A stretch of 27,130 bases of DNA from a virus (IMGVR_UViG_3300045256_000458:1-27130), one strand, 5' to 3'; positions 1 to 5,822 are shown, numbered from the stretch's first letter. Numbers and translations are program-made. Notes: generated from the sequence alone by a model not told the origin.

Positions 1-140
1 CGGCGCTCTGGATCAAGAACTTCGACAAGTCCTGCGGGTTCAAGGACTGCGGCTCGGCAACTCTGACGATGCGCTTCAGCTACAAGTTGAGTCCTGACTG
101 GGACATCAGCGTTTACGGGACTAAGTACTCCTGTGAGTGA
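1..140 (+). CDS. 3' end of a cut-off hypothetical gene
   Basis: The reading frame that opens at position 3 runs without a stop to TGA at 138-140 and gives about 45 residues; the start lies left of the window. The visible tail has three cysteines (KSCGFKDC near its start and SC at the end) and alternating hydrophobic/polar residues (LTMRFSYKL, WDISVYGTKY) that suggest beta strands, perhaps held by metal or disulfides. The next gene's GTG at 133 overlaps its last codons, the same tight packing seen throughout this strand. The family is not recognised and no function is proposed. Confidence 0.55.
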   Translation, partial: ALWIKNFDKSCGFKDCGSATLTMRFSYKLSPDWDISVYGTKYSCE

Positions 141-505
141 ACCAACGAAAGATCAGATGCTGGACCTCGTCGCCAGCGTGCTCCGCGGGGCTTGACTTCC
201 ATGCAAACACCGAGGTCACCATACAGTCGGCGATCAAGCTGCTTCTGGACAGTAAGGGGCTCGACTACGAAGCAGAGAAAGCGCTCGACGCGAAGAATCG
301 GGTAGACTTCCTGGTGCAGGGCAGTGTAGCCGTCGAGGTCAAGGTTCAGGGGTCGGCGAAGTAGATCTACCGGCAGGTAGAGAATACTGCGCCTTCGACC
401 AAGTTTCCGCGGTCATTTTTAGTAACCAGGAAATCGATCGGGATGCCGGCCACTGTCTCGGATAAGAAGGTTGTGGTAGTATCAGCAGGTAAAGGATGGC
501 TTTGA
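133..505 (+). pseudogene. frameshifted PD-(D/E)XK-like small nuclease-fold protein
   Basis: A GTG at 133, overlapping the upstream stop, starts VSEPTKDQMLDLVASVLRG. The frame then breaks at a GGGG run (about 197-200) and continues one frame over as LDFHANTEVTIQSAIKLLL through RVDFLV and VAVEVKV. A D followed by ExK across a beta hairpin is the PD-(D/E)XK nuclease signature. After SAK comes an in-frame TAG (362-364), then IYRQVE, then two compensating shifts around YCAFDQVSAVIF before VTRKSIGMP and a final VSAGKGWL. Repairing each mononucleotide run and reading TAG as Gln gives one continuous protein of about 120 aa. A similar small phage protein family is known to me only as hypothetical. The gene is either decayed or carries consensus indels; nuclease activity is inferred from the motif alone. 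Confidence 0.6.
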
Positions 506-678
506 GATCGACGAGATCTTTGGGAAGTTCAAGAAAGTGCTCGCGGCGGCCGGTTACGTTACGCCCACCTCCGAATCGTACCCGTACCAAAGCTCTGAAA
601 GAGTTCGACCAAGCGCTCGACGAAGAGGACGCGCGTCAGTTTTGGGAACGCGTACAAAACCCAAAGCGCCGTGAATGA
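496..678 (+). pseudogene. frameshifted small hypothetical gene
   Basis: An ATG at 496 sits after an AGGTAAAGG ribosome site. The ATG frame is coding-like only at its end (KALKEFDQALDEEDARQFWE, about 586-660). Between 501 and about 580 the coding signal is one frame over, reading FEIDEIFGKFKKVLAAAGYV. Restoring one T in the TTT run at 501-503 joins MA to FEIDEIF, and removing one base near 588 rejoins the C-terminal frame, giving about 60 aa. The protein would be acidic and helical and is of unknown function. It overlaps the upstream broken gene by 10 nt, so the two were probably translated as a pair. Confidence 0.5.
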
Positions 679-737
679 GAACCTACGGATCAATCCATCA
701 TGACAGGGAACGCTGGTTATCGCCGAGCTGGAACCAA

Positions 738-766
738 TTGACAAAACGCGTCACCGATGTTAAGAT
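738..766 (+). promoter_or_regulatory. sigma70-type promoter for the 790-2080 gene run
   Basis: A perfect -35 box TTGACA (738-743) is followed by a 17-bp spacer and TAAGAT (761-766), a 4/6 match to TATAAT. An AAGGAG ribosome site (777-782) precedes the ATG at 790. It sits just after the broken genes and before the first intact run, so it probably drives 790-2080 and perhaps beyond, read by host RNA polymerase early in infection. It is the best promoter-like site seen in the window. Confidence 0.7.
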
Positions 767-789
767 CTTTGTAAACAAGGAGAACACCA

Positions 790-996
790 ATGACGATTGC
801 GTTCAACAAGGATCAAGAAGGCGTCGAGGTTACGATTACCGGCGGTACGACCGAGGAGATCAATCGCGCGAAGGCGTATTCTGTTTGCTTCGAGGACGGC
901 CACGCGGTGGCAGCCAGCGTTTGCTTCATCGGCATGATGACCCATGAGTCCTTTGACGACTACGTGAAGGAACAGAGACTGGAGATCGAGAAATGA
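790..996 (+). CDS. small hypothetical protein (68 aa)
   Basis: The ATG start is preceded by AAGGAG at good spacing and lies 24 nt downstream of the promoter -10 box, so this is the first gene of the transcript. The protein opens MTIAFNKDQEGVEVTITGG and looks like a small alpha/beta fold: two beta strands, a helix (TEEINRAKAYSV), another strand and a charged C-terminal helix (YVKEQRLEIEK). It has two separated Cys and no clear metal site. The stop overlaps the next start as ATGA. The family is not recognised; co-translation with the next gene is likely. Confidence 0.7.
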   Translation: MTIAFNKDQEGVEVTITGGTTEEINRAKAYSVCFEDGHAVAASVCFIGMMTHESFDDYVKEQRLEIEK

Positions 997-1283
997 AGAT
1001 ACACCAACGTTTTTTTGAAGTGTCGCGGCAGTACGAGAACATGAAGGAAGTCCAGAAGCGCCTGCGCGCCGAGATGGAAGAGATGATGTCCGAGATCGGT
1101 ATCGGCACGTACTTGCAGGATCCCGAAACCGGCGCCGTCTACAAGATCGTTCAGCCGAACGGCACGTACGTCGAGTACCGAAAGATCGGCTACGATCGCA
1201 CTGCGCTCCCCCACGAGCTGCGCGGCTCGTTGTCTAAGAAGGAAGCAGAGGAGGCGGGCTTTCAGATCCCGAAGAAGTCTTGA
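993..1283 (+). CDS. small hypothetical protein with N-terminal coiled coil (96 aa)
   Basis: The ATG overlaps the upstream TGA and has GGAG eight bases before it. Residues 1-35 (FFEVSRQYENMKEVQKRLRA onward) are strongly helical and charged, a likely short coiled coil. The remainder (GTYLQDPETGAVYKIVQPNG, then TYVEYRKIGYDRT) looks like a small beta hairpin domain. The pattern is seen in phage small proteins of unknown function. The last codons overlap the TTG start of the following membrane protein. No catalytic motif is visible. Confidence 0.7.
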   Translation: MKIHQRFFEVSRQYENMKEVQKRLRAEMEEMMSEIGIGTYLQDPETGAVYKIVQPNGTYVEYRKIGYDRTALPHELRGSLSKKEAEEAGFQIPKKS

Positions 1284-1495
1284 TCCTGAAGGTGGTCGGT
1301 TCGCTGCTCGGAGCATGCTTCCTGATCTTCTTTGCGGCTGCGTGCGTTGCCGTGCTGGCCGAGTTCGTTCTGTGGCTCGGATGCAAGGCGGACAATCATT
1401 GCTGGAAATACCACCCGGTAGTCAAAGATGGCGATTTGGTAATAGTACAAAGCTGGCGAGAGTGTCAGATCTGCGGAACGAAGAAAATAGAATGA
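1280..1495 (+). CDS. single-pass membrane protein with C-terminal zinc-knuckle-like tail
   Basis: Translation from a TTG at 1280 (TTGA overlap with the upstream stop) gives 71 residues. Residues 2-28 are a strong membrane segment rich in Leu, Phe, Ala and Val (FLIFFAAACVAVLAEFVLWL). The C-terminal part carries CWKYHP, then a short strand, then a WRECQICGTKK end. A CxW...C..CG arrangement of this kind is common in small phage zinc-ribbon proteins, and C, H and CxxC could bind one zinc. The ribosome site is weak, so coupling to the upstream gene probably supplies initiation. It is likely placed in the host inner membrane with the Cys tail on one side. The role is unknown. Confidence 0.55.
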   Translation: MILKVVGSLLGACFLIFFAAACVAVLAEFVLWLGCKADNHCWKYHPVVKDGDLVIVQSWRECQICGTKKIE

Positions 1496-1821
1496 AATTG
1501 TCGTTCGACCTCATAAAGTTCCTGGAGCAGTTTGAGACAGCGGATCGCGTAACGGGGCTGCAAAAACTTCTGAGCGCGCTCGGTATGCGCGCTACCGTCT
1601 TCTACTGGGATGACCATATCACGGCTAGGGTTCGGGGCATGCGAGACAGGATACTGGTGTCCCTATGGCTCTGCGCCGCGCGCGGCAACAAGCAGGCTTC
1701 CATCTCAATCGTCGAACCCAAGTGGTACCAGAACTGGACTCGCAAGGTGACCGTGCACGACATGCGCGGAGAGAAAGGTAAAGAGTATGTCGAGAAGCTT
1801 ACGAGAATTTCTTTTCGGTAG
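1492..1821 (+). CDS. hypothetical protein (109 aa)
   Basis: The ATG at 1492 overlaps the upstream TGA. An open frame reaches back to 1315, but that part overlaps the membrane gene and reads as noncoding, so I chose 1492. The protein starts MKLSFDLIKFLEQF, has a helical first third, then strands (ATVFYWDDHITARVR, ASISIVEPKWY) and a basic end. It could be a small alpha+beta regulatory protein, but no family is recognised. The stop is TAG; the last 35 nt overlap the next gene, more than its neighbours do. If TAG were read through, only eight residues would be added before TGA. Confidence 0.6.
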   Translation: MKLSFDLIKFLEQFETADRVTGLQKLLSALGMRATVFYWDDHITARVRGMRDRILVSLWLCAARGNKQASISIVEPKWYQNWTRKVTVHDMRGEKGKEYVEKLTRISFR

Positions 1822-2080
1822 AGAGGTCGACAAGGAGTTCGACGTTGAGGTCGCGACCGCCGAGGTTACCCTGAGCGACGGCGAGAAGAGAACGATCACC
1901 CGCAAAGGGTACGTGGACTTCCTGATGGGAGATCCGCTGGTTGTCTCCGGAACCTGCTTGCTTGAAAGCTACATCTACTACGACGGCCAGGGTTTTGCGG
2001 TAGCACGAATCAAGTCGATCAAGATCTCGAAGCAGAAATTGATTATACCGGTCCGTGTTCGCACCGGCGGGATACTGTGA
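1787..2080 (+). CDS. hypothetical beta-rich protein (97 aa)
   Basis: The ATG lies in the end of the previous gene, after AAAGGTAAAGAG, a good purine-rich ribosome site. The sequence is dominated by alternating beta-strand patterns: FDVEVATAEVTLSDGEKRTI, then YVDFLM, LESYIYYDG, FAVARIKSIKI and LIIPVRVRTG. This suggests a small beta sandwich or barrel. The N-terminal SRSLREFLFG is basic and aromatic. There is no Cys cluster or catalytic motif. A function cannot be assigned. Its stop overlaps a GTG (2077) that starts the next, broken, gene. Confidence 0.65.
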   Translation: MSRSLREFLFGREVDKEFDVEVATAEVTLSDGEKRTITRKGYVDFLMGDPLVVSGTCLLESYIYYDGQGFAVARIKSIKISKQKLIIPVRVRTGGIL

Positions 2081-2203
2081 TCCATGGGACCAGGCGGAGA
2101 TCGATCGGCACCAGAACCCGTTCGAAACTTTGAAGATGTCGTTCAACGCTTCAAGTGCTACGCCGAACATTCGATCGAGTACTACGCCAAGAAGCTTTAC
2201 TGA
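2077..2203 (+). pseudogene. frameshifted micro-gene (about 42 aa if repaired)
   Basis: A GTG at 2077 overlaps the previous stop. Two frames in turn look coding: PWDQAEIDRHQNPFE (about 2083-2127) and then FEDVVQRFKCYAEHSIEYY to AKKLY and TGA at 2201-2203. Adding one C to the CC at 2083-2084 and one T to the TTT near 2130 gives a single reading frame from the GTG. The product would be a short amphipathic helical protein. It is too short to recognise. It shows the same kind of defect as the other broken plus-strand genes. Confidence 0.4.
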
Positions 2204-2243
2204 CCGATCGGTCTTCTGGTACGATCAAAGATGAGAGGTAAGG

Positions 2244-3017
2244 ATGGCAAAGAGTAAGAAAGCGACCGCAAAAGTTTTGGAACCGATCAGTCTAATGACG
2301 CTTCAGGAAGCGCGCGAGTCTGCCGGCAACAAGTTTCCTTTCAAAGTCTACGTTCTGAGCGGGGTTCGTACCCTGGAGTTCAACGTAACCGGCGGTCCCG
2401 AGGAGTCGGACAGTAAGTCTTGGCTTACGGACAACACCATTGATACGCCAGACGGAGTCCGCCAGTTCGAGATCAACGCCGAAGTCGCTTCCCGCTCTAT
2501 CTTTTCCCTTACCCAACCGCCCAGCGCCGAGGAGAAGGAGCTTGCGCAGTTGGAAGCTGACGTCGAAGCTTTGAACGAAGTTTTGGCTAGTACGGGAGCG
2601 CTGGCACGCAAATACGGCCACCTGCTTTTCCTTGAAAACAAGCTCGGGCTGCACGAGAAGAGCTTGGACCTTTCGAGCCTTAAGTTCAAGGTAAAGCACC
2701 AAGCTGGATCGTTCCTGAGCAAGAGCGACTTCCTGATCACCGTTGGCGCCGAATACTCGTACCTGGACCTGAAGGAAGTACTTACCCTTGAGCTGATCGG
2801 GGCACTGAGAGCCCTCTTGAAGGACGGCAAGTCCTCGTACAAGCTGGGCGGCGACCGAGTCCTGGAAGCTTCTCGCCACGGAATCTCATGCAACGGGTTC
2901 GCTCTGCTGACCTGGAGCGAAGCGGACGACGTTTTGGAGTTTGCGGAAAGCGAGCGCTCCAAGAGCCGCGAACTGAAGCGTCGTAGCCAGACGGCTACAC
3001 AATTATCGGAGGAGTAA
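2244..3017 (+). CDS. hypothetical protein (257 aa), lysine-rich N terminus
   Basis: The ATG follows AGAGGTAAGG. It is the largest intact gene of the plus-strand module. The basic N terminus (MAKSKKATAKVLEP) precedes a mixed alpha/beta region with FKVYVLSGVRTLEFNVTGG. A long acidic helix follows at about residues 93-145 (AEEKELAQLEADVEALNEVL), likely a coiled coil. A second alpha/beta half (KSDFLITVGAEYSYLDLKEV) and a charged C-terminal helix end the protein. No enzyme motif is visible. The stop overlaps the next start as TAATG, so it is probably co-expressed with the next protein. The family is not recognised. Confidence 0.7.
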   Translation: MAKSKKATAKVLEPISLMTLQEARESAGNKFPFKVYVLSGVRTLEFNVTGGPEESDSKSWLTDNTIDTPDGVRQFEINAEVASRSIFSLTQPPSAEEKELAQLEADVEALNEVLASTGALARKYGHLLFLENKLGLHEKSLDLSSLKFKVKHQAGSFLSKSDFLITVGAEYSYLDLKEVLTLELIGALRALLKDGKSSYKLGGDRVLEASRHGISCNGFALLTWSEADDVLEFAESERSKSRELKRRSQTATQLSEE

Positions 3018-3325
3018 TGAAGTCTAAGATGAAGATCCATAAGATCCAGGTTCGTAACAAACCCGGAGCCAAAGGTAAGATAACCGTCGGCGCCAATACG
3101 GAGGTACTTTTGGACGGGAAACCCCTTAAGGGAGCAAAGTCGATCAAGATCCAGATCCAAGCGAAAAAGGTGGCCAAGGTTGTCATCGAACTGTACGCTG
3201 AAGTGGAAGCCGACATCAAAGCTTTTACGCACAAGAAGAAAACCGCCGCCGGAGGGGCAGTACTCGGCTCGTATTTTCGGGCTCGTCCGCAGAAAAGCAC
3301 TCGGTTTCAATCCGAGCCCACTTGA
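3017..3325 (+). CDS. small basic hypothetical protein (102 aa)
   Basis: The ATG overlaps the upstream TAA, with GGAGG just before it (ATCGGAGGAGTAATG). Residues 1-70 alternate charged and hydrophobic residues (KIHKIQVRNKPGAKGKITVG, then SIKIQIQAKKVAKVVIELYA), consistent with a compact all-beta domain. The pattern recalls small phage proteins of unknown function built around an 'LDGKPLKG' turn. The last 25 residues are basic and probably disordered. It ends just before the A+T-rich island. Nucleic-acid binding is possible from charge but not shown. Confidence 0.65.
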   Translation: MKSKMKIHKIQVRNKPGAKGKITVGANTEVLLDGKPLKGAKSIKIQIQAKKVAKVVIELYAEVEADIKAFTHKKKTAAGGAVLGSYFRARPQKSTRFQSEPT

Positions 3326-3387
3326 CTCGATATCAAGCAAACCCCGTACTTAGTAACTAAATTAATATGAATTGACGGTGAAGAACT

Positions 3388-3627
3388 ATGAAAAGAAATA
3401 GAGTCAAAATTAATGGTAAATTTGTTAACAAAGATTATCTGGCCAGCTTTTTGGACCTAAAGCCTCACAGTGCCAAAACCCAAGAGGAATTGAAGGGGAT
3501 TTACTTTCTTGTTCCTAACGTCGGAGAAGAAGCACATGCGGTTGGAAAGAAAAAGTACCACTACGTACAGGTTGTAGACGGCATTCCCTATAATTTTTTT
3601 GAAAGGAACGAGATTTACTGGAAATGA
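3388..3627 (+). CDS. small hypothetical protein in A+T-rich island (79 aa)
   Basis: The ATG has only a modest ribosome site (GGTGAAGAAC). The gene is visibly richer in A and T than its neighbours (AAA, AAT, ATT and TTT codons dominate), which suggests a separate origin. The protein begins MKRNRVKINGKFVNKDYLA, a basic beta start, and ends with aromatic residues (YHYVQVVDGIPYNFFERNEI). It looks like a small single-domain protein. The family is not recognised. The 60 nt upstream are A+T-rich and may hold a promoter, but no convincing -35/-10 pair was found. Confidence 0.6.
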   Translation: MKRNRVKINGKFVNKDYLASFLDLKPHSAKTQEELKGIYFLVPNVGEEAHAVGKKKYHYVQVVDGIPYNFFERNEIYWK

Positions 3628-3651
3628 CCAGTTGGTATGGTAGAGGCTTAG

Positions 3652-3675
3652 AGCTACGTCAGCGTGAGCTGTTTT
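3652..3675 (+). terminator. weak possible intrinsic terminator
   Basis: AGCTACG (3652-3658) can pair with CGT-G-AGCT (3663-3670), leaving one bulged G, and is followed by GTTTT. The stem is short and imperfect. It lies in the 90-nt gap between two A+T-rich genes and could end transcription from the first of them. Confidence 0.25.
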
Positions 3676-3703
3676 AACACTTACTGTTCATAATGAATTT
3701 TTA

Positions 3704-3717
3704 GTTAGGAGGAGTAA
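3704..3717 (+). promoter_or_regulatory. strong ribosome binding site, duplicated at 4681-4694
   Basis: GTTAGGAGGAGTAA directly precedes the ATG at 3718 and contains a full AGGAGG. The same 14 bases occur exactly at 4681-4694, where no usable start codon follows. The two sites share little sequence outside the 14 bases. Confidence 0.7.
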
Positions 3718-4170
3718 ATGGGTGCTGATGCTGGAATTTTTGCCAGAAACGCTAAGAAGTATTTCTGGTTTGACCGTGAAAAAAACATGCGCGGTTGGAT
3801 GTATACTGGCGATGAAGAGTTTTTCGATAATAATTCCCAAGAATGCGATAGAGCGGAAGACCTCTATTATGAAAAACTTTGCACTTATGACACTGAAGAT
3901 AAGGGGTGTACGGCAGAAGAAGTAAAATTCATGGCAGAATTATCCAAAAAGGGATGGCTTTCTGATCCCGATGCAGACGAACGTTCCAGAAGTCTTTGGA
4001 TGGATTGCGTATTAAAGTTTGTTGGGATGTTCCCCAATGATCTTTTTACCGTAAAATCGGACCATGGAAGTGAATGGCCGGAATGTGTTGATAAATACGA
4101 AGAAGTGCATTTTGATAAAAGCGAGGCTGATAATACCGGGTTTGGTTCGATTACCAAGGAAGACAATTGA
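3718..4170 (+). CDS. acidic phage hypothetical protein, MGADAGIF family (150 aa)
   Basis: The start is fixed by the excellent AGGAGG site. The protein opens MGADAGIFARNAKKYFWFDR, a start I recall from small phage proteins of unknown function. It is strongly acidic overall, with many Asp/Glu and aromatic residues (YYEKLCTYDTEDKGCTAEEV) and four Cys. A central helix (EEVKFMAELSKKGW) and an acidic C terminus follow. Codon use is A+T-rich compared with flanking genes. Its stop overlaps the TTG start of the next gene. An acidic cytosolic protein could act as an inhibitor or DNA mimic, but that is only a guess. Confidence 0.65.
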   Translation: MGADAGIFARNAKKYFWFDREKNMRGWMYTGDEEFFDNNSQECDRAEDLYYEKLCTYDTEDKGCTAEEVKFMAELSKKGWLSDPDADERSRSLWMDCVLKFVGMFPNDLFTVKSDHGSEWPECVDKYEEVHFDKSEADNTGFGSITKEDN

Positions 4171-4445
4171 AGTATTTTTGGATCATAGCTGTTTACCTGA
4201 TTTTGTTGGGAGTGGTAGTCAACGCGGAGGATCGCGGTATTACCAAAGTTCCGGAAGGTCATCTTGACAAGGAGCGAATCAAGCCGCTCACTCCGGGCCA
4301 AACTTTCGACCTGTGCCAGGAGTACTGTTTCCAGCAAGGCAAGAACGCGAGCGATTCAATCCTGATGGCGGACCAACAGCACTTCGCCTGCGGATGCGGG
4401 CTGCGAAGGATCGAGGAAGACGATGTGCAAGGTAATACACGTTGA
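4167..4445 (+). CDS. small secreted or periplasmic Cys-containing protein (92 aa)
   Basis: Translation starts at a TTG (4167) in a TTGA overlap, eight bases after AAGGAAG; no in-frame ATG offers an alternative before the mature part. Residues 1-20 form a classical Sec signal peptide (MKYFWIIAVYLILLGVVVNA), with cleavage predicted after VNA. The mature part is short and polar, with four Cys (LCQEYC and FACGCG), which could form disulfides in the periplasm. Base composition returns to G+C-rich within this gene. A role at the host envelope is likely, such as an inhibitor or lysis accessory; the exact role is not known. Confidence 0.65.
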   Translation: MKYFWIIAVYLILLGVVVNAEDRGITKVPEGHLDKERIKPLTPGQTFDLCQEYCFQQGKNASDSILMADQQHFACGCGLRRIEEDDVQGNTR

Positions 4446-4668
4446 TTTTCGCAAGGAAGAACCGCCGGTCGAGGACAACGAGGTTGATGACCTGTACTTC
4501 CTGAACGAACTGCCGGACCTCGGCTGGTTACCGTGGGCAATTAGCTTTGTAACAAGCAGTTCAACAACAAGGCCAAAGAAGAACTTGACGCACTAAAAAC
4601 ACTTGGACGGACTGCGGAGTGACCTGCTACGCCTTGAGTGGATGATGAAGACCTACGAGAACAAGTGA
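4423..4668 (+). pseudogene. frameshifted small coiled-coil protein gene
   Basis: The ATG at 4423 overlaps the end of the preceding gene and reads MCKVIHVDFRKEEPPVEDNE through LPDLGWLPWAIS, then shifts at a TTT run near 4533. The second segment, one frame over, reads LCNKQFNNKAKEELDALK. A second shift at the AAAAA run near 4595 leads to LDGLRSDLLRLEWMMKTYEN and TGA at 4666-4668. Left as it is, the first frame ends at TAA 4594-4596 after 57 aa. Repaired, it is an about 80-aa protein with an acidic N terminus and a helical, probably coiled-coil, C terminus. The continuous coding signal through all three frames is the evidence. Function is unknown. Confidence 0.5.
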
Positions 4669-4680
4669 TTGATATATAGC

Positions 4681-4796
4681 GTTAGGAGGAGTAAGATCTC
4701 GAAGATAGATTAGCGATATTGAACCCTATTTCCTTGCTTCGCATGGACAAAAACGAACGATCCCTGCTTCTTGGCAAACAAGAGAAGATCACGTGA
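4681..4796 (+). pseudogene. start-less ORF behind an orphan ribosome site
   Basis: The exact 14-base copy of the strong ribosome site (4681-4694) is followed by GAT rather than a start codon. The open frame from 4695 reads DLEDRLAILNPISLLRMDKN and goes on to QEKIT and TGA at 4794-4796, overlapping the next GTG. Only internal TTG (4719) or ATG (4743) codons are available, too far from the ribosome site. It looks like a micro-gene of about 34 aa whose start was lost. Confidence 0.3.
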
Positions 4797-4981
4797 GCCT
4801 GCGCAAGTTCATACTGCGGTACCTGAAGAAGCGCCGCATGGAGCGGGAACTACAGCTTCTAGCCCAGACCCTAAGCACGAGGGCTGAGTGGCCGAACGAA
4901 CGGTGGCGCGGACTCACGATCAACCATTATCCAGACGAGTATGCTCGTAAGTCCGACAGAGCGTTCGAGGTGAAGCGATGA
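4793..4981 (+). CDS. small basic hypothetical protein (62 aa)
   Basis: A GTG at 4793 follows AAGAGAAG and overlaps the previous frame's stop. The protein begins MSLRKFILRYLKKRRMEREL, a strongly basic amphipathic helix, and continues with a second helix and an Arg/Trp-rich patch (AEWPNERWRGLTINHYP). Such a basic helix could bind nucleic acid or the inner face of the membrane. No family is recognised. The stop overlaps the ATG of the next, broken, gene. Confidence 0.5.
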   Translation: MSLRKFILRYLKKRRMERELQLLAQTLSTRAEWPNERWRGLTINHYPDEYARKSDRAFEVKR

Positions 4982-5190
4982 GGAGAATCAAGGCACAATA
5001 TCAACCTGAAGACGTTGGAACGAAATAGCAAAAGGTTGAACCGCGAGGACATTAAGCGCATCATGGACGATGCCCAGTCGCTCGGTCAGAACTGCGGCGG
5101 GTGCGAGATCTGTCACATGACCTTCTGCGATTCGCGTACGGTTACGAGCAGGCGAAACTAGGGCCGATCAAGGTCGAACCGAGCAGGTAG
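4978..5190 (+). pseudogene. frameshifted small zinc-binding-type protein gene
   Basis: The ATG at 4978 overlaps the previous stop and reads only MRRIKAQYQPEDVGTK before TAG. One frame over lies clear coding signal: HNINLKTLERNSKRLNREDI through CGGCEICHMTFC. A second shift at the TT in GATTCGCG then gives FAYGYEQAKLGPIKVEPSR and TAG at 5188-5190. Removing one A near 4990 and adding one T near 5133 restores a protein of about 70 aa. The CxxCxxCxxxxC cluster suggests a zinc or Fe-S site. Function is not known. It is the last plus-strand gene before the convergent junction. Confidence 0.5.
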
Positions 5191-5205
5191 CGTTAAGGGT
5201 CCTTA

Positions 5206-5246
5206 TTGGGACATTAAGGCGGGAATTAAGACGTTAAGTGTCCCAA
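5206..5246. repeat. inverted repeat at the convergent gene junction
   Basis: TTGGGACA (5206-5213) and TGTCCCAA (5239-5246) are perfect complements, and the pairing extends outward by A/T and inward by TTAA/TTAA with one bulged G. TTAAG occurs four times between 5193 and 5238. The hairpin lies exactly between the last plus-strand gene (ending 5190) and the minus-strand gene ending at 5256. It has no clear U-tract on either side, so a bidirectional terminator or protein site are both possible. Confidence 0.5.
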
Positions 5247-5255
5247 TCAGGGCAG

Positions 5256-5455
5256 TTACGACCGCACTCGCACATCGAAGTGGTCCTTGTGGTAGGTCTA
5301 GGTGACGCCCCGGTCGTTGGTCAGTAGCACGACGTTCCATTCCAGAAGCAACTCGGCTTCGTAGTACTTCCCGACCGTCAGCGACAGCTCTCCGCTGCTG
5401 TCGTCGACGCACAGGATGCGCTGGGTTCCGAGAGATGTGTGGTTTTTTTGTCCAT
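5256..5455 (-). pseudogene. frameshifted small protein gene with internal amber codon
   Basis: Read on the minus strand, an ATG (5455-5453) lies just behind AGAGG. MDKK is followed by a run of seven A; adding one A gives MDKKNHTSLGTQRILCVDDS, then LTVGKYYEAELLLEWNVVLL, TNDRGVT, an in-frame TAG (5300-5298) and TYHKDHFDVRVRS before TAA (5258-5256). The amber sits where Gln would fit. Repaired, the product is 66 aa. The plan (ILCVDD, then a strand, then VGKYYEA) resembles small phage proteins with an SH3-like barrel. It follows the structured region on the minus strand, which would form its leader. Confidence 0.5.
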
Positions 5456-5470
5456 GATCCTCTAAAGTTC

Positions 5471-5805
5471 AGCTCCGGCTGCCCTGTCTTACGGGGTCGA
5501 ACGTCCTTCGCCGCCGCAGTCAGTTACCCGACTGAAGCCGGAGCTTATACCGCGGTTGCAGGTAAACGTCTTGCAAGGCGCAAGTTTTACTCCGCGGTAA
5601 ATTTAAAATTTATCCCCTCCCTGCTACCCGTCGATCGGGTTTGCCGATGGCTTTAACCACCGTGCTGCTCTTCGCTGGCTAAGCGGGCCACCGAGAGGGG
5701 AATATGCGCTTGCGGCGCAACCTAAGTTGAACCCCACCGGCGGGCGCTGAACCGCCGGTTTCACCTTCGGGGAATACCCCTATAGGCCCGGCCTGGATCT
5801 GGCCG
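5471..5805. ncRNA. candidate large structured noncoding RNA
   Basis: This stretch has no convincing gene but is packed with perfect complementary segments: 5471-5480 with 5536-5545 (10 bp), stacked on 5520-5524 with 5531-5535; 5548-5555 with 5592-5599 (8 bp), enclosing 5562-5567 with 5584-5590 (one bulge) and 5570-5574 with 5580-5584; 5598-5603 with 5607-5612; 5626-5630 with 5636-5640; 5697-5700 with 5732-5735, enclosing 5705-5709 with 5715-5719; 5736-5743 with 5752-5759 (8 bp); and 5769-5772 with 5777-5780. This is too regular for an ordinary spacer. The minus strand is favoured because it would lie between the ParB-like gene and the 66-aa gene in the same direction. I cannot match it to tmRNA, RNase P, a group I or II intron, or an omega RNA, and no TnpB or IscB gene is present. 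A 73-codon plus-strand ORF inside it shows no protein-like pattern. Confidence 0.5.
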
Positions 5806-5822
5806 TTAGAACACCTGCAGCG

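Noticed and set aside
1315-1491. Upstream extension of the 109-aa gene to 1315
   Set aside because: The extension overlaps the membrane gene in another frame and reads as noncoding; the ATG at 1492 with its ATGA overlap fits the local pattern.
2348-3340. Minus-strand ORF of 330 aa opposite the 257-aa and 102-aa genes
   Set aside because: Serine/leucine/arginine-rich reverse-strand artefact; the plus-strand genes have ribosome sites and overlapping start-stop junctions.
5485-5505. tRNA- or tmRNA-like T-loop (GTCGAAC / GTTCGACCC)
   Set aside because: No acceptor stem, anticodon arm or CCA end could be assembled around it on either strand.
5435-5656. Plus-strand 73-aa ORF inside the structured region
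   Set aside because: It overlaps several perfect RNA stems and the start of the small minus-strand gene; no ribosome site and no protein-like pattern.
5471-5805. Omega RNA of a TnpB or IscB element
   Set aside because: No TnpB or IscB coding sequence or transposon ends were visible nearby, and I could not match a specific omega RNA from memory.
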